DNA from: Faecalibacterium sp. I3-3-33
GTDB taxonomy: Bacteria; Bacillota; Clostridia; Oscillospirales; Ruminococcaceae
Assembly: GCF_023347295.1 (NCBI RefSeq)
Contig: NZ_CP094469.1
Coordinates: forward strand, 682,001 to 746,000
DNA: 64,000 nt
Direction: 5' to 3'
The notes below the pieces were generated by a model. The model saw only the letters and a list, made by a program, of their open reading frames with translations. It did not search any database and had not been told where the DNA came from. The number at the start of each line of letters is the position of its first letter. Within the stretch, counting starts at the first letter, position 1. The position numbers and the translations under genes were made by a program. Of this stretch, positions 1-8,831 are shown in pieces.

Positions 1-1
1 C

Positions 2-256
2 TGTGGCTGCGTGGTGCTGCAAAATGCCTGTGTCCAGAATGGTGCGTCCGTTGGCGACGGTGTTCTGCTGAATGCCGGAACAGAGGTCCACTGTGATGCG
101 ACGGTAGGGGACTACGCCCTTATCTACACCAACAGCGTAGTTCGCACAGGCGCAACGGTGGGGGACTTTGCCCGCATCGGCAGCAACTGCACCATCTGCA
201 ATCATGCAACCGTGCCGGATGGCGCAGATATTCCGGACTGCACCGCAGTACACTAA
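2..256 (+). CDS. Hexapeptide-repeat acyltransferase, C-terminal part (5' end outside window)
   Basis: The frame is open from the window edge and ends at the TAA before 257, so only the last ~84 residues are seen. They form a run of hexapeptide units of the type V-G-D-x-x-x/I-x-x-N, the left-handed beta-helix of LbetaH acyltransferases. NeuD-like sugar O/N-acetyltransferases of polysaccharide clusters end this way. The catalytic histidine region would lie further upstream. It is 11 bp before the capF-like gene on the same strand, which supports a role in modifying a nucleotide-sugar or glycan. Exact substrate is unknown. Confidence 0.6.
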   Translation, partial: CGCVVLQNACVQNGASVGDGVLLNAGTEVHCDATVGDYALIYTNSVVRTGATVGDFARIGSNCTICNHATVPDGADIPDCTAVH

Positions 257-267
257 GAGGTGAGAGA

Positions 268-1464
268 ATGAACATTCTAGTCACAGGTGCCAAGGGCATG
301 GTGGGAACCGCCCTGTGTAACAACCTGAAAAACATCCGAGATGGGAAAAATAAGACCCGCCCGGCATTGCATATTGAAGAAATCTACGAATATGATTTGG
401 ACTCTACCCCGGCGGAGCTGGACGAGTACTGCCAGAAGGCGGACTTTGTCTTCAATTTGGCTGGCGTGAATCGTCCGGAAAACCCGGAAGACTTCATGAA
501 GGGCAACTTTGGCTTTGCATCTGACCTACTGAACTGCCTGAAAAAGCATGGCAACAAGGCGCCCATCATGCTGTCCAGTTCCATTCAGGCCACCCTGGCT
601 GGTCGTTTCGGCAACAGCGAGTATGGTCGGAGCAAAAAGGCGGGCGAGGAGCTGTTCTTCCAGTATGCTCAGGAGACTGGGGCTAAGGTTGCCGTCTACC
701 GCTTTGTCAATCTGATGGGACACAGCCGCCCCAAGTACAACAGCGCCGTCAGTACCTTCTGCTGGGCGGTTGCCAATGACGAGCCCTTCACCGTCAATGA
801 CCGCAGCACTGAGTTGGAGCTGCTGTACATCGACGACTTGGTAGAAGGAATGTTCGACCTGCTGGAAGGCAAGGAGCAGCACTGTGAGTTTGATGGTGTA
901 GAGACTGTTCTGAAAGCAGACGGTCGCTACTGCTGTGTTCCCGTGACCCACAAGGTCACGCTGGGAGAAATTGTGGACTTGCTGCAAGAGTTCAAGGCGC
1001 AGCCCACGACGCTCATGATGCCGAAAATGCCGGACGGCTCTTTTGCCAAGAAGCTGTATTCTCTGTACCTGACCTATCTGCCCACGGACAAGTTTAAGTA
1101 TGCCCTGAAGATGAACGTGGACAACCGTGGCTCCTTCACTGAACTGGTGCATACTGCCGACTGTGGACAGGTGAGCATCAACATCTCGAAGCCCGGCATC
1201 ACGAAAGGACAGCACTGGCACAACTCCAAGTGGGAACTGTTCATTGTGGTGGCTGGGCACGGCTTGATTCAGGAACGGAACATCAACACCGGAGAAACGG
1301 TGGAGTTTGAGGTTTCTGGGGACAAGATCGAGGCCGTCCATATGATTCCGGGCTGGACCCACAACATCATCAACCTGTCGGAAACGGAAAATCTGGTAAC
1401 CGTGATGACTTGCAACGAGATCTTCAACCCGAACCACCCGGACACCTTCTTCGAGCCGGTGTAA
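268..1464 (+). CDS. capF: CapF/WbjC-type UDP-2-acetamido-2,6-dideoxy-hexulose reductase (SDR + cupin)
   Basis: A 398-residue two-domain protein. Residues 1-280 are an extended SDR with the Rossmann motif TGAKGMVG (6-13) and the catalytic pair YGRSK (Tyr119, Lys123). The C-terminal ~110 residues are a cupin with a QHWHN metal-type motif and an IPGWTHNI stretch. This domain order is that of CapF/WbjC, which reduces a 4-keto intermediate in UDP-N-acetyl-L-fucosamine synthesis. The ATG at 268 follows AGAGGTGAGAGA. The next gene is the matching 2-epimerase, and together they define the last two steps of that pathway. The first enzyme (CapE) is expected upstream of the window. Confidence 0.85.
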   Translation: MNILVTGAKGMVGTALCNNLKNIRDGKNKTRPALHIEEIYEYDLDSTPAELDEYCQKADFVFNLAGVNRPENPEDFMKGNFGFASDLLNCLKKHGNKAPIMLSSSIQATLAGRFGNSEYGRSKKAGEELFFQYAQETGAKVAVYRFVNLMGHSRPKYNSAVSTFCWAVANDEPFTVNDRSTELELLYIDDLVEGMFDLLEGKEQHCEFDGVETVLKADGRYCCVPVTHKVTLGEIVDLLQEFKAQPTTLMMPKMPDGSFAKKLYSLYLTYLPTDKFKYALKMNVDNRGSFTELVHTADCGQVSINISKPGITKGQHWHNSKWELFIVVAGHGLIQERNINTGETVEFEVSGDKIEAVHMIPGWTHNIINLSETENLVTVMTCNEIFNPNHPDTFFEPV

Positions 1465-1496
1465 GAGAGGATACTGGTTGTCGATAGGAGATTTTT

Positions 1497-2684
1497 ATGG
1501 AACACAATTTTACATGGAAAAACGACGGGCGCACCAAGGTCATGATTGGCTGCGGTACCCGTCCGGAAATCATCCGACTGGCTGCGGTTATCAAACGCTG
1601 CCGGGAATATTTTGACTGCTGCGTGGTCTATTACAATCAGAATTGGGACAGAAACCTTTCTACCGTTTTCTGGGAAGACTTTGAACTGAAGAACACCTTC
1701 GGGGAATTCGGACCCGACATTCTGGTGCCCGTGGTGGGCGAGAATCTGGGTGTGACCTGTGGTAACATTCTGGGGCACAGCTATGAGCTTTTGTCTGAGT
1801 TGCAACCGGAGGGCTATCTGGTGCTGGGCGATACCAACTCCTGCCTGTCCGCCATCAGCGCCAAGCGGCTGCACATCCCGCTGTTTCACATGGAGGCGGG
1901 CAACCGCTGCAAGGATGAGTGCCTGCCCGAGGAGACCAACCGCCGCATCGTGGATGTAATCTCCGACGTGAATCTGTGCTATTCCGAATTCGCCCGGAAG
2001 TATCTGGCGGATACAGGGCTGCCCAAGGAGCGCACCTACCAGACCGGCTCTCCCATGGCAGAAGTGCTGCACATGAATCTGGAGAAAATCCAGAAAAGCG
2101 ATGTGCTGGAGCGTCTGGGGCTGGAAAAGGACAAGTACATTCTGCTGTCTGCCCACCGTGAGGAGAACATCGACTCTGAAAAGAACTTCCTGAGTCTGTT
2201 CACTGCCATCAATGCGCTGGCAGAGAAGTATGATATGCCCATTCTCTACTCCTGCCATCCCCGCAGCAAGCACCGTCTGGAACAGAGCGGCTTCCAGCTT
2301 GACCCTCGAGTCCGGGTCAATGAGCCGCTGGGCTTCAACGACTACAACAAGCTGCAAATGAACGCTTTGGCAATCGTCTCCGACTCCGGCACCCTGCCCG
2401 AGGAGAGCAGCTTCTACCTCTCTATCGGTCATCCCATCGCCGCTGTATGCATCCGTACTAGCACGGAACGTCCCGAGGCGCTGGAGGCTGGTGACTTCAT
2501 CCTGGCTGGCATTACCACCCGGGAATTGCTCAACGCCACTGATATGGCGATCGAGATGAAGCAGAAGGGTGTTCTGGGCAAGCCCTGCCCCGATTATGTG
2601 GACGAGACCGTGTCCATGAAGGTGGTTCGTATTATTCAGGGCTATGTAAACGTGGTTAATAAGATGGTGTGGAGGAAGGGCTGA
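1497..2684 (+). CDS. capG: UDP-N-acetylglucosamine 2-epimerase family (CapG/WbjD-type)
   Basis: A 395-residue non-hydrolysing UDP-GlcNAc 2-epimerase-fold protein. Visible family motifs are CGTRPEIIRLA near residue 19, HMEAGNRC, EETNRR, SAHREENID near 220 and SDSGTLPEESS near 295. The length is typical. Next to CapF it most likely makes UDP-N-acetyl-L-fucosamine from its talosamine epimer, rather than UDP-ManNAc; this is inferred from the neighbour. The start follows a GATAGGAGAT ribosome site. It reads on toward the phosphohexomutase gene after a 142 bp gap. Confidence 0.85.
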   Translation: MEHNFTWKNDGRTKVMIGCGTRPEIIRLAAVIKRCREYFDCCVVYYNQNWDRNLSTVFWEDFELKNTFGEFGPDILVPVVGENLGVTCGNILGHSYELLSELQPEGYLVLGDTNSCLSAISAKRLHIPLFHMEAGNRCKDECLPEETNRRIVDVISDVNLCYSEFARKYLADTGLPKERTYQTGSPMAEVLHMNLEKIQKSDVLERLGLEKDKYILLSAHREENIDSEKNFLSLFTAINALAEKYDMPILYSCHPRSKHRLEQSGFQLDPRVRVNEPLGFNDYNKLQMNALAIVSDSGTLPEESSFYLSIGHPIAAVCIRTSTERPEALEAGDFILAGITTRELLNATDMAIEMKQKGVLGKPCPDYVDETVSMKVVRIIQGYVNVVNKMVWRKG

Positions 2685-2826
2685 TTCTCCGCAGAGCCAT
2701 GTGTTCCGCCACATGGCTCTGCTGCTCAAGTATGCTACCTCTCCGTGGTGAGCAGCAGGCAACGAGAGTTCCTCTCGGCTAAAGCATATATTCGTTAAAT
2801 CACTCTTTGGATGAGGAAAAACTATA

Positions 2827-4212
2827 ATGGGAAAGTATTTTGGGACCGATGGCTTCCGTGGCGAAGCCGGAATCACGCTGACCGCTGACCACGCCTATAA
2901 GGTTGGTCGTTTTCTGGGCTGGTACTACAACGCCCTGCGTGAGCGCAACGGCAACAACGAGGCTGCCCGCATCGTCATTGGCAAGGACACTCGCCGCAGC
3001 TCCTATATGTTCGAGTATAGCTTGGTTGCTGGTCTGACTGCTTCCGGCGCAGACGCCTATCTGCTGCACGTCACTACTACGCCCAGTGTGGCCTACATCG
3101 CCCGCGTGGACGACTTCGACTGTGGCATCATGATTTCTGCCAGCCATAATCCCTACTACGATAACGGCATCAAGCTGATCGACTGCTATGGCGAGAAAAT
3201 GCCCGAGGAGATCCTGTTGCTGGTAGAGGACTACATCGATGGCAAGCTCCACGTGTTCGACAAGGATTGGCCGGAACTGCCCTTTGCCCACCGTGAGCAT
3301 ATCGGCTGCACCGTGGACTATGTGGCAGGCCGTAACCGCTACATGGGCTATCTGATTAGCCTCGGAATCTACTCTTTTAAGGGCGTCAAGGTTGGTCTGG
3401 ACTGCGCCAACGGTGCAAGCTGGAATATCGCTAAGTCTGTTTTCGATGCTCTGGGCGCGGATACCTATGTCATCAATAACAAGCCGAATGGTCTGAACAT
3501 CAACAACAACGCTGGTTCTACCCACATTGAGGGTCTGCAGAAGTTCGTGGTAGAGAACGGACTGGACGTCGGCTTTGCCTTCGATGGAGATGCTGACCGT
3601 TGCCTGTGTGTGGACGAGAAGGGCAATGTGATCACCGGCGACCATATTCTGTACATCTACGGCTGCTACATGAAGGAGCGTGGCAAGCTGCTGACCAATA
3701 CCGTCGTTACCACGGTCATGTCCAACTTTGGTCTGTACAAGGCCTTTGATGAGAAGGGCATCGGCTACGCCAAGACCGCAGTGGGTGACAAGTACGTCTA
3801 TGAGTACATGGCAAAAAATGGCTGCCGTATCGGTGGCGAACAGAGTGGCCATATCATCTTCAGCAAGTACGCCAGCACCGGTGACGGCATCCTGACCAGC
3901 CTGAAGATGATGGAAGTCATGCTGGCAAAGAAGATGCCTATGAGTAAGCTAGCTGAGCCCCTGAAGATCTACCCGCAGGTGCTGGAGAACGTCCGTGTGA
4001 TCGACAAAAAGGCTGCGCAGAACGACCCGGCGGTGCAGGAGGCAGTCAAAGCCGTAGCCGCGGCACTGGGCGATACTGGCCGTATTCTGGTGCGCGAGTC
4101 CGGCACTGAGCCGCTTGTCCGCGTGATGGTGGAAGCCCCTGACCATGATACCTGCCAGAAGTACGTCTCTCAGGTCGTGGAGGTCATCAAGAACAAGGGC
4201 TACGCCGTTTGA
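2827..4212 (+). CDS. glmM: Phosphoglucosamine mutase / phosphohexomutase
   Basis: A 461-residue alpha-D-phosphohexomutase. The N-terminus has YFGTDGFRG (4-12). The phosphoserine loop is ISASHNPYYDNG, with the catalytic serine near 106. The Mg-binding loop is FDGDADR near 255, and the substrate-phosphate loop is RESGTEPLVRVM near 421. The GTDG(F/Y)RG form and length fit GlmM (glucosamine-6-P to glucosamine-1-P), but a dedicated phosphomanno/glucomutase of the polysaccharide cluster cannot be excluded. Precursor supply for UDP-GlcNAc would feed the CapF/CapG route upstream. Confidence 0.75.
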   Translation: MGKYFGTDGFRGEAGITLTADHAYKVGRFLGWYYNALRERNGNNEAARIVIGKDTRRSSYMFEYSLVAGLTASGADAYLLHVTTTPSVAYIARVDDFDCGIMISASHNPYYDNGIKLIDCYGEKMPEEILLLVEDYIDGKLHVFDKDWPELPFAHREHIGCTVDYVAGRNRYMGYLISLGIYSFKGVKVGLDCANGASWNIAKSVFDALGADTYVINNKPNGLNINNNAGSTHIEGLQKFVVENGLDVGFAFDGDADRCLCVDEKGNVITGDHILYIYGCYMKERGKLLTNTVVTTVMSNFGLYKAFDEKGIGYAKTAVGDKYVYEYMAKNGCRIGGEQSGHIIFSKYASTGDGILTSLKMMEVMLAKKMPMSKLAEPLKIYPQVLENVRVIDKKAAQNDPAVQEAVKAVAAALGDTGRILVRESGTEPLVRVMVEAPDHDTCQKYVSQVVEVIKNKGYAV

Positions 4213-4295
4213 ATACAGCCTTGATACAGCACAATACAGGTTGATGTATATTTCACCTGTGCCCTTGAAAACTTGGTTTTAAAGGGTTATATTTG

Positions 4296-4321
4296 AACCG
4301 TGGGACATTTCTCACGGTTTT
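4296..4321 (+). terminator. Hairpin after the polysaccharide genes
   Basis: AACCGTG (4296-4302) pairs with CACGGTT (4313-4319), followed by a short T-run. It lies in the 215 bp gap after the mutase gene, which also has GATACAG-type short repeats. Probable weak intrinsic terminator. Confidence 0.45.
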
Positions 4322-4427
4322 GCCGCTCGAAACTTTGCACACCTCTACGCGGTGGGCGGCAGGCGACACAGCGTGGGTGCTGCGGCTAAGATGCAGAGGC
4401 TTTTGGGGAATGCTAGTGAGGTTGAAT

Positions 4428-5093
4428 ATGGATACTTCGACAATTACTACAGTTGTTTCGCTAGGGTGGGATAGCCTGCTGAAGCTGATGGGGTCTATAG
4501 TACTTAGTCTTGGCGGTGGAGCAGCTGTTGCGCTTTTTATTTTTCACTTTATGGCTGATCGTTTGGCAGAGCGCCTAAAGGGAAAGTACCAACTCGAACT
4601 CGATAAGAAGATTGAAGGTTATAAGGCTAATCTTGACAATAAAAAGTATGTAACAAAGACAAAGTTTGATACTGAGTTCGATTTGTATAGAAAGCTGTCT
4701 AAGGTATATTTTGAGATGATAAAGTGCAGTAGCATTATGATCCCCCAGGGCTATGCTAAGATACCAGCTGATGAAGAAACACGGAAAAAGGTAGATGAGG
4801 AACACTACAATGCGGCTCGGAAAGCAGTTGTAATTGCACAGGATGAGTTAAACGGTAATGCTGCATTTATTCCGAAAACTTTTTTCGACAGGTATGAAGA
4901 GATTCGTAGGCTTTGCGTTATACAATTGGATGAATTTGAGGAACGCTGGAATGCAGGCACATTGGTGCCACAGCAGGAAAAAGAAAAAATTTCGAGGGAA
5001 GCATACAAAAGGACGGGTGAGATAAACGAAAAATTCAGGGATTTAAATGGTGAGCTTAGGAAGTACCTCGACGAATTAGATGTTATTGAATAA
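4428..5093 (+). CDS. Membrane-anchored coiled-coil protein of unknown function
   Basis: A longer open frame exists upstream, but the ATG at 4428 has GTGAGGTTG just before it and removes an unnatural N-terminus. It gives 221 residues. One hydrophobic helix (about residues 15-37, rich in Gly/Ala/Leu) is followed by a long charged helical region with Lys/Glu heptads (KYQLELDKKIEGYKANLD). The rest is cytosolic-looking and helix-rich. I do not recognise a named family. Base composition is clearly more AT-rich than the genes on either side, as expected for transferred DNA. No function is proposed. Confidence 0.6.
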   Translation: MDTSTITTVVSLGWDSLLKLMGSIVLSLGGGAAVALFIFHFMADRLAERLKGKYQLELDKKIEGYKANLDNKKYVTKTKFDTEFDLYRKLSKVYFEMIKCSSIMIPQGYAKIPADEETRKKVDEEHYNAARKAVVIAQDELNGNAAFIPKTFFDRYEEIRRLCVIQLDEFEERWNAGTLVPQQEKEKISREAYKRTGEINEKFRDLNGELRKYLDELDVIE

Positions 5094-5192
5094 GCACAAT
5101 AGCTGTGTGGACACTGATCTCCAGAAGTTCACACGGCATATTTTTGAGCACGATATATAGTTTATGACGGAAATAAAATGAGGTGAAATTTA

Positions 5193-5963
5193 GTGGATAA
5201 TACACGCGCGCGCAAGCCCGGTGGAGGGCGGAAGCCATCAAAGCCAGAGTACAGCGCATCCAAGAACCTGGCACAGCAGATGAAAGCAGCTGCTGACCTT
5301 TATACGGACGAAATGAGCCTGCAAGCCATCGCAGACGCCCTGTCCCTCAACCCTATCAAGGTTCGGAAGCTGCTCATCACAGCCGGAGTCTACGAGTCGG
5401 ATACCGCAAAACTCGTCTGGCAGACCTTTAACACCTTCAGAGAAACACAGGACTACTCCACTGCCGTTACCTCCACCATGTCTGCCTTACAATTGTCCTG
5501 TTCCTCTGTGACCTCTTATCTGCCGTATGAGAAATGCGTGTACTTCCCGGAGGACGCTGAAGCGGCGAATATCAGTGCCGGGGCAGAGCGGCAGCGACAC
5601 TACCGAGCTGTGGTTGCGCTGAGGAAGGATTCCTGCGAAGAGAACCTCTGGAAGTGTGTGGTGGCTTTTCGGGGATACAAGTTCAAGACGATGTCCGGCT
5701 TGCCCTTTACATATACGCTGAAGAAGGGCAGGGAAGATGAATTCACCAAGGAGCTGTGGATCGACCGCAGAGAGGGCAGCAAGAGCCTTGCTTGGAGTTC
5801 TGTGATGCTGGCGTATCACAATATCGGTAAAATTGGAGAGGTAGTGGACAGACCTAAGGTTCTGGGAGATATCCGGGGTGTGTCGTATATCTATGGGCTG
5901 TTCTACCGATTTGGTCTGATCGACGTGCCGGACAAGGCTAAGGAAAAGATGGCAAAGCAATAA
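5193..5963 (+). CDS. Helix-turn-helix protein, mobile-element type, unknown function
   Basis: 256 residues, starting at a GTG after GAGGTGAAATTTA. The N-terminus is basic and Pro/Gly-rich (KPGGGRKPSKPEYSASKN). A probable HTH follows at about residues 33-62 (LYTDEMSLQAIADALSLNPIKVRKLL), like the DNA-reading heads of resolvases or sigma-like proteins. The remaining ~190 residues have no motif that I can name. It stands in the accessory region between orphan genes. A role in DNA binding is an inference from the HTH only. Confidence 0.55.
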   Translation: MDNTRARKPGGGRKPSKPEYSASKNLAQQMKAAADLYTDEMSLQAIADALSLNPIKVRKLLITAGVYESDTAKLVWQTFNTFRETQDYSTAVTSTMSALQLSCSSVTSYLPYEKCVYFPEDAEAANISAGAERQRHYRAVVALRKDSCEENLWKCVVAFRGYKFKTMSGLPFTYTLKKGREDEFTKELWIDRREGSKSLAWSSVMLAYHNIGKIGEVVDRPKVLGDIRGVSYIYGLFYRFGLIDVPDKAKEKMAKQ

Positions 5964-5979
5964 GAAAACGAGACATATT

Positions 5980-6006
5980 TTGTTTTAAGATGGAATGTGA
6001 TATAAT
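5980..6006 (+). promoter_or_regulatory. Candidate promoter for the two-gene XRE unit
   Basis: TTGTTT (5980-5985), a 15 bp spacer and TATAAT (6001-6006). The spacer is short but the -10 is perfect. It lies 50 bp before the small gene at 6056. Confidence 0.45.
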
Positions 6007-6055
6007 AAAACTGGCGGTTTACCGTACTACATGAAAAGGGCAGGTGAATGTGCAA

Positions 6056-6469
6056 ATGTACATCATTTGTCAAGATTCAATCCTTTCATCAGCTATCGAG
6101 GCGATTACTGAGGCAGTAAGTCTATTGGAGCTGAAGCAAGAAAAGAACAGAATCAATAAGCGGATTCAGTCATTGCTTCATATTGCTGATGATCTGGCAC
6201 CGGATTCTGTGGAGTATCAGTGCGTTTATGAAAGAATTCTCGAATTGGAAAGGATGCGAGAACTGATCAGACGCATTAGAAAGGCTAAGTGTGCACAGAT
6301 TCATGCGCAATTGCATATGCTATGGGTTAATAGAGTCAAAAAGGTCAGTCGCGCGACTGCGGGTTTGACTACTGATCCAATGAGCATCGCTATGCCCATT
6401 CCTCCCACGTTTGAGGCTACCTTGAGTAGTTTTGGACGTGGGAGGGATTTGGATGCCCTCGCATGCTGA
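6056..6469 (+). CDS. Small helical protein of unknown function
   Basis: About 137 residues from ATG 6056; GTG codons at 6044 and 6050 are alternative starts around an AGGTGA site. Residues ~20-85 are predicted helical and very rich in Lys/Arg/Glu (LELKQEKNRINKRIQSLL and ELERMRELIRRIRKAK). The C-terminal part is Pro/Thr-rich. It overlaps the following XRE gene by 17 bp, so the two are probably translated together, an arrangement common in toxin-antitoxin or phage-control pairs. I do not recognise the family. Confidence 0.45.
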   Translation: MYIICQDSILSSAIEAITEAVSLLELKQEKNRINKRIQSLLHIADDLAPDSVEYQCVYERILELERMRELIRRIRKAKCAQIHAQLHMLWVNRVKKVSRATAGLTTDPMSIAMPIPPTFEATLSSFGRGRDLDALAC

Positions 6470-6923
6470 AAAAAATCAAACAGAGATCAAAAACTACTAT
6501 CGTATTATAGACCCGGAGGAAAGGCTGTCTGAGAATGAGAAGGCTGAAGAAGAACACAAGGTGTTAGAGAATATGCCTGCTTGCTTCCCGGCAGCACTAC
6601 GATATGTGATGACACGCTTCGGATTTACGCAAGAGGCTCTGGCCTTTGAATCAAAGGTGTCGGAGTCAACGATCGGTCGCTACAGAAATGGAAAGGTTGA
6701 AAGTTTTTCTGAGAAAAACGTGGTTGCACTATGCGTTGCTATGCACCTTCCTCCATGGCTTTCGTTTGCGCTCATAGCAAAAGCGGGTTTTAGCTTGGCT
6801 GCGACCAAAGAACAGTTAGCACATTCGATGATTCTAAATTGTATGTATATGAGGTCAATTGATGAGGTGAACGAGTACTTAAGGGAAAGAGGAACTGATT
6901 CACTGTCCCGAGAGACAGCATAG
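6453..6923 (+). CDS. XRE-family HTH protein (intact copy)
   Basis: ATG 6453 is preceded by GGAGGG at 6441-6446, so this start is preferred over TTG 6432; 156 residues. The HTH covers about residues 45-100 (FGFTQEALAFESKVSESTIGRY is its core, with the recognition helix at SESTIGRYRNG). A hydrophobic C-terminal segment follows (MHLPPWLSFALIAKAGF, then MILNCMYMRSIDEVNEYL). The same layout, including the HLPP and MIL..Y...I/E-V-N motifs, recurs in the frameshifted gene at 8008-8515, so the two are paralogues. Role as a transcriptional regulator is inferred. Confidence 0.65.
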   Translation: MPSHAEKNQTEIKNYYRIIDPEERLSENEKAEEEHKVLENMPACFPAALRYVMTRFGFTQEALAFESKVSESTIGRYRNGKVESFSEKNVVALCVAMHLPPWLSFALIAKAGFSLAATKEQLAHSMILNCMYMRSIDEVNEYLRERGTDSLSRETA

Positions 6924-7136
6924 GATTGCCGAGCATCTTGAGATTCTGAACCTAAAATGATGAGCCGTGTGTTCAACTCCCTGCCGGAGAAGGATACACG
7001 GCTCATTTGCACTGTTTGAGGATGAGGACAAGAAGAGCCAGATGCGAATCTGCACACTTGGCTCATCAAGAGACCGTGTGAGCCAGCTTAAAATTGAATT
7101 GCTGCCTGTTTGGTGCTGTTCGAATGCGTGGTAAGC

Positions 7137-7196
7137 CGAGGTAGACTTCAGGTGACCTTTTACAAGGTTGTCCGAGGTCTGCCTCGACTTTTTTTT
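7137..7196 (+). terminator. Long hairpin with T8 tail
   Basis: CGAGGTAGAC (7137-7146) pairs with GTCTGCCTCG (7177-7186) with one G-U, an inner stem GGTGACCTT/AAGG forms the top, and eight T follow. It would end any transcript coming from the XRE gene or from a short RNA in 6940-7196. Confidence 0.7.
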
Positions 7197-7905
7197 GATG
7201 AATTGCGTTGGAACCTGGGATGAAGAAATATCATGCTTATGGTCTTTCTTTTTGGGACGTCCATTGCTATTATGTAGATGAAAGCTGACAGAGTCTGAGA
7301 ATCCGTTTCCTTGAGGGAAAGGTGATACAGTGTCTAAAGGCTTTTTTTGTTTACACAATTTTACGCTCGTAGGAGAGGAAGAAGCAAATTTGTTCCTTTT
7401 AGAAGCAGGTACAAGTAAAGTTGCACAAAGGAAAAACTCCGGTTTTGGATTTCTGTCCAAACTTGTCGAAAAGATATTTACGCTGGATAATTTTGGTGCT
7501 ATGATCACCATGGGGTTTGAGCCAAAAGGAGGCTTTGACCCATCATCTTGATTCCATAGTGTAAATGCAATACAACATAATTGAACAGAAAGGATAACCG
7601 AAGATGCGAAATCGAGGACTCTGAATTGAAATAGCAATAGCAAAGTAGTCTGTATGTTTCAGCGAAGACGTGTGAGCTTGATAAAAACTGAAACAAATTT
7701 CTTGATTTAAGACATACAGACCCAAATACATAATTAGAAAAGCAATAGTAACGGGATTTTTTACAGGATTATAAAAACTCTAGGTAGATAACTCTAAAAT
7801 AACTGCTTTTGTGAATTATGTAAGGGGATAAGTATGCTCATTCGAGAATTGGACTGTTATTTCAATTCAATCTGACTTCGCAATAGGAATCTTTGTATAT
7901 ACAAA

Positions 7906-7972
7906 GACCGGAGAAGCTAGGATAGTGTACTTGTAACAAGTCACTGAGTCTTAGCATCTCCGGTCTTTTTTT
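7906..7972 (+). terminator. Strong intrinsic terminator
   Basis: GACCGGAGAAGCTAG (7906-7920) pairs with TTAGCATCTCCGGTC (7951-7965) with small mismatches. An apical ACTTG-TAA-CAAGT stem and a T7 run complete it. It lies 36 bp before the second XRE gene. Confidence 0.75.
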
Positions 7973-8007
7973 GTTTGCATTTGCAGTATGGAAGGGGGTG
8001 AACCGAG

Positions 8008-8515
8008 GTGGCATCCGATGTACATAAGAATACGGATACCAAGGTGGAAACCGTCAGTGCCAACTCGGTTTGCCGTCAGTTGCCGCAGAAAACTGCCGAA
8101 CAGGGGTTGGCAGCTGCAGTTGCGTTTGCGGAGGAGGTTCAATGGTCGTTGGCAATACGCAGAACGATTTCGGGGGTAGGGTTTGGAGAGGCCTTGAAGC
8201 TGCTGATGAACGACCGGGATTTGTCTGTGGAACAGATGGAGTCAGAGTCTGGGTTCTCTGTATCTACGGTAAAGCGGCTTCGTGCAGGACAGGATGCAAG
8301 TGTGGAGCAGATCGTTGCCATCTCGGTGGAGCTGCACCTTCCGCCACCTGTAAAGCGGCGATTTATTGAGGATGTGCGGAATCACGCTGGATTTCAACAA
8401 TCAAAAGAATACTGTCTATCAGATGATTCTGACGGAGTATTACAAAGAAGGCATCGAACAAGTCAATGACTGCCTTGAAGCATGTGGATGTGCGAAACTC
8501 AAAACTGCCTGTTAA
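8008..8515 (+). pseudogene. XRE-family HTH gene with C-terminal frameshift
   Basis: Starts at GTG 8008 after AGGGGGTGA. The first frame gives an HTH (LSVEQMESESGFSVSTVKRL, about residues 72-95) and a VELHLPPP stretch like the gene at 6453. After the GF at about codon 131 that frame runs into an unrelated 22-residue tail ending at 8469. Moving forward one base at about 8390 restores a tail (NNQKNTVYQMILTEYYKEG.. EQVNDCLEACG) that aligns with the C-terminus of the 6453 product and ends at TAA 8513-8515. A one-base indel, sequencing error or programmed shift are the options. Probably inactive or truncated. Confidence 0.6.
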
Positions 8516-8540
8516 TGCGGACACAACAGAATATACCTAT

Positions 8541-8582
8541 GAGGCGATTGGACCATAAAACGGTCTGGTCGCCTCTTTTTTT
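8541..8582 (+). terminator. Intrinsic terminator after the second XRE gene
   Basis: GAGGCGA (8541-8547) pairs with TCGCCTC (8569-8575), with GGACC/GGTCT inside, then T7. It lies 25 bp past the restored stop codon, which supports the restored frame as the original gene end. Confidence 0.75.
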
Positions 8583-8831
8583 GAAATTTTTTCTGAGGTA
8601 AGGGCTCAAGAAGTGAGCCCTAAACGGTAATAAAACGGCGCAGTAAGGCTGCATAAGAGCATCTGACATGACGGTATTTTTTATAAAAGTACGAAATAAC
8701 GATGCTTTGTGTACTGCTTTTTAGAGCTCATCTGATGAACTGGTGATTTGAGGTGTTCTCGGTTATCATGTAGTCAGTTCAAGGGACGCCCCCCCAAAAA
8801 GGCAAGTTCTAAGAACAAAAAATAATATCGT
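8583..8831 (+). other. Intergenic stretch with no identified feature
   Basis: About 250 bp between the terminator and the structured element. It contains a C-run (about 8790-8796) and the small palindrome GTTCTAAGAAC (8805-8815). No coding frame or repeat is convincing. Confidence 0.4.

Larger units (their letters stand above)
6924..7987 (+). other. Gene-poor, AT-rich interval with several hairpins
   Basis: About 1.06 kb without a convincing gene. It holds stems ATGAGCCGTGT/ACACGGCTCAT (6960-7006) and GAGCCA/TGGCTC (7035-7064), and two intrinsic terminators (listed separately). A 73-codon GTG frame at 7330-7551 has an AGGTGA site 5 bases upstream but no recognisable protein, and a long minus-strand frame crosses the hairpins. 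I consider neither supported. The stretch 7560-7890 shows nothing that I can identify. Confidence 0.5.

Noticed and set aside
7330-7551. 73-codon GTG frame
   Set aside because: A fair ribosome site but no protein resemblance and no conserved neighbour; support too weak.
6900-7643. 247-codon minus-strand frame in the AT-rich gap
   Set aside because: It crosses two hairpins and a terminator, is Ser-rich without domains, and has no ribosome site that I can point to. Kept out, though it is not antisense to a known gene.
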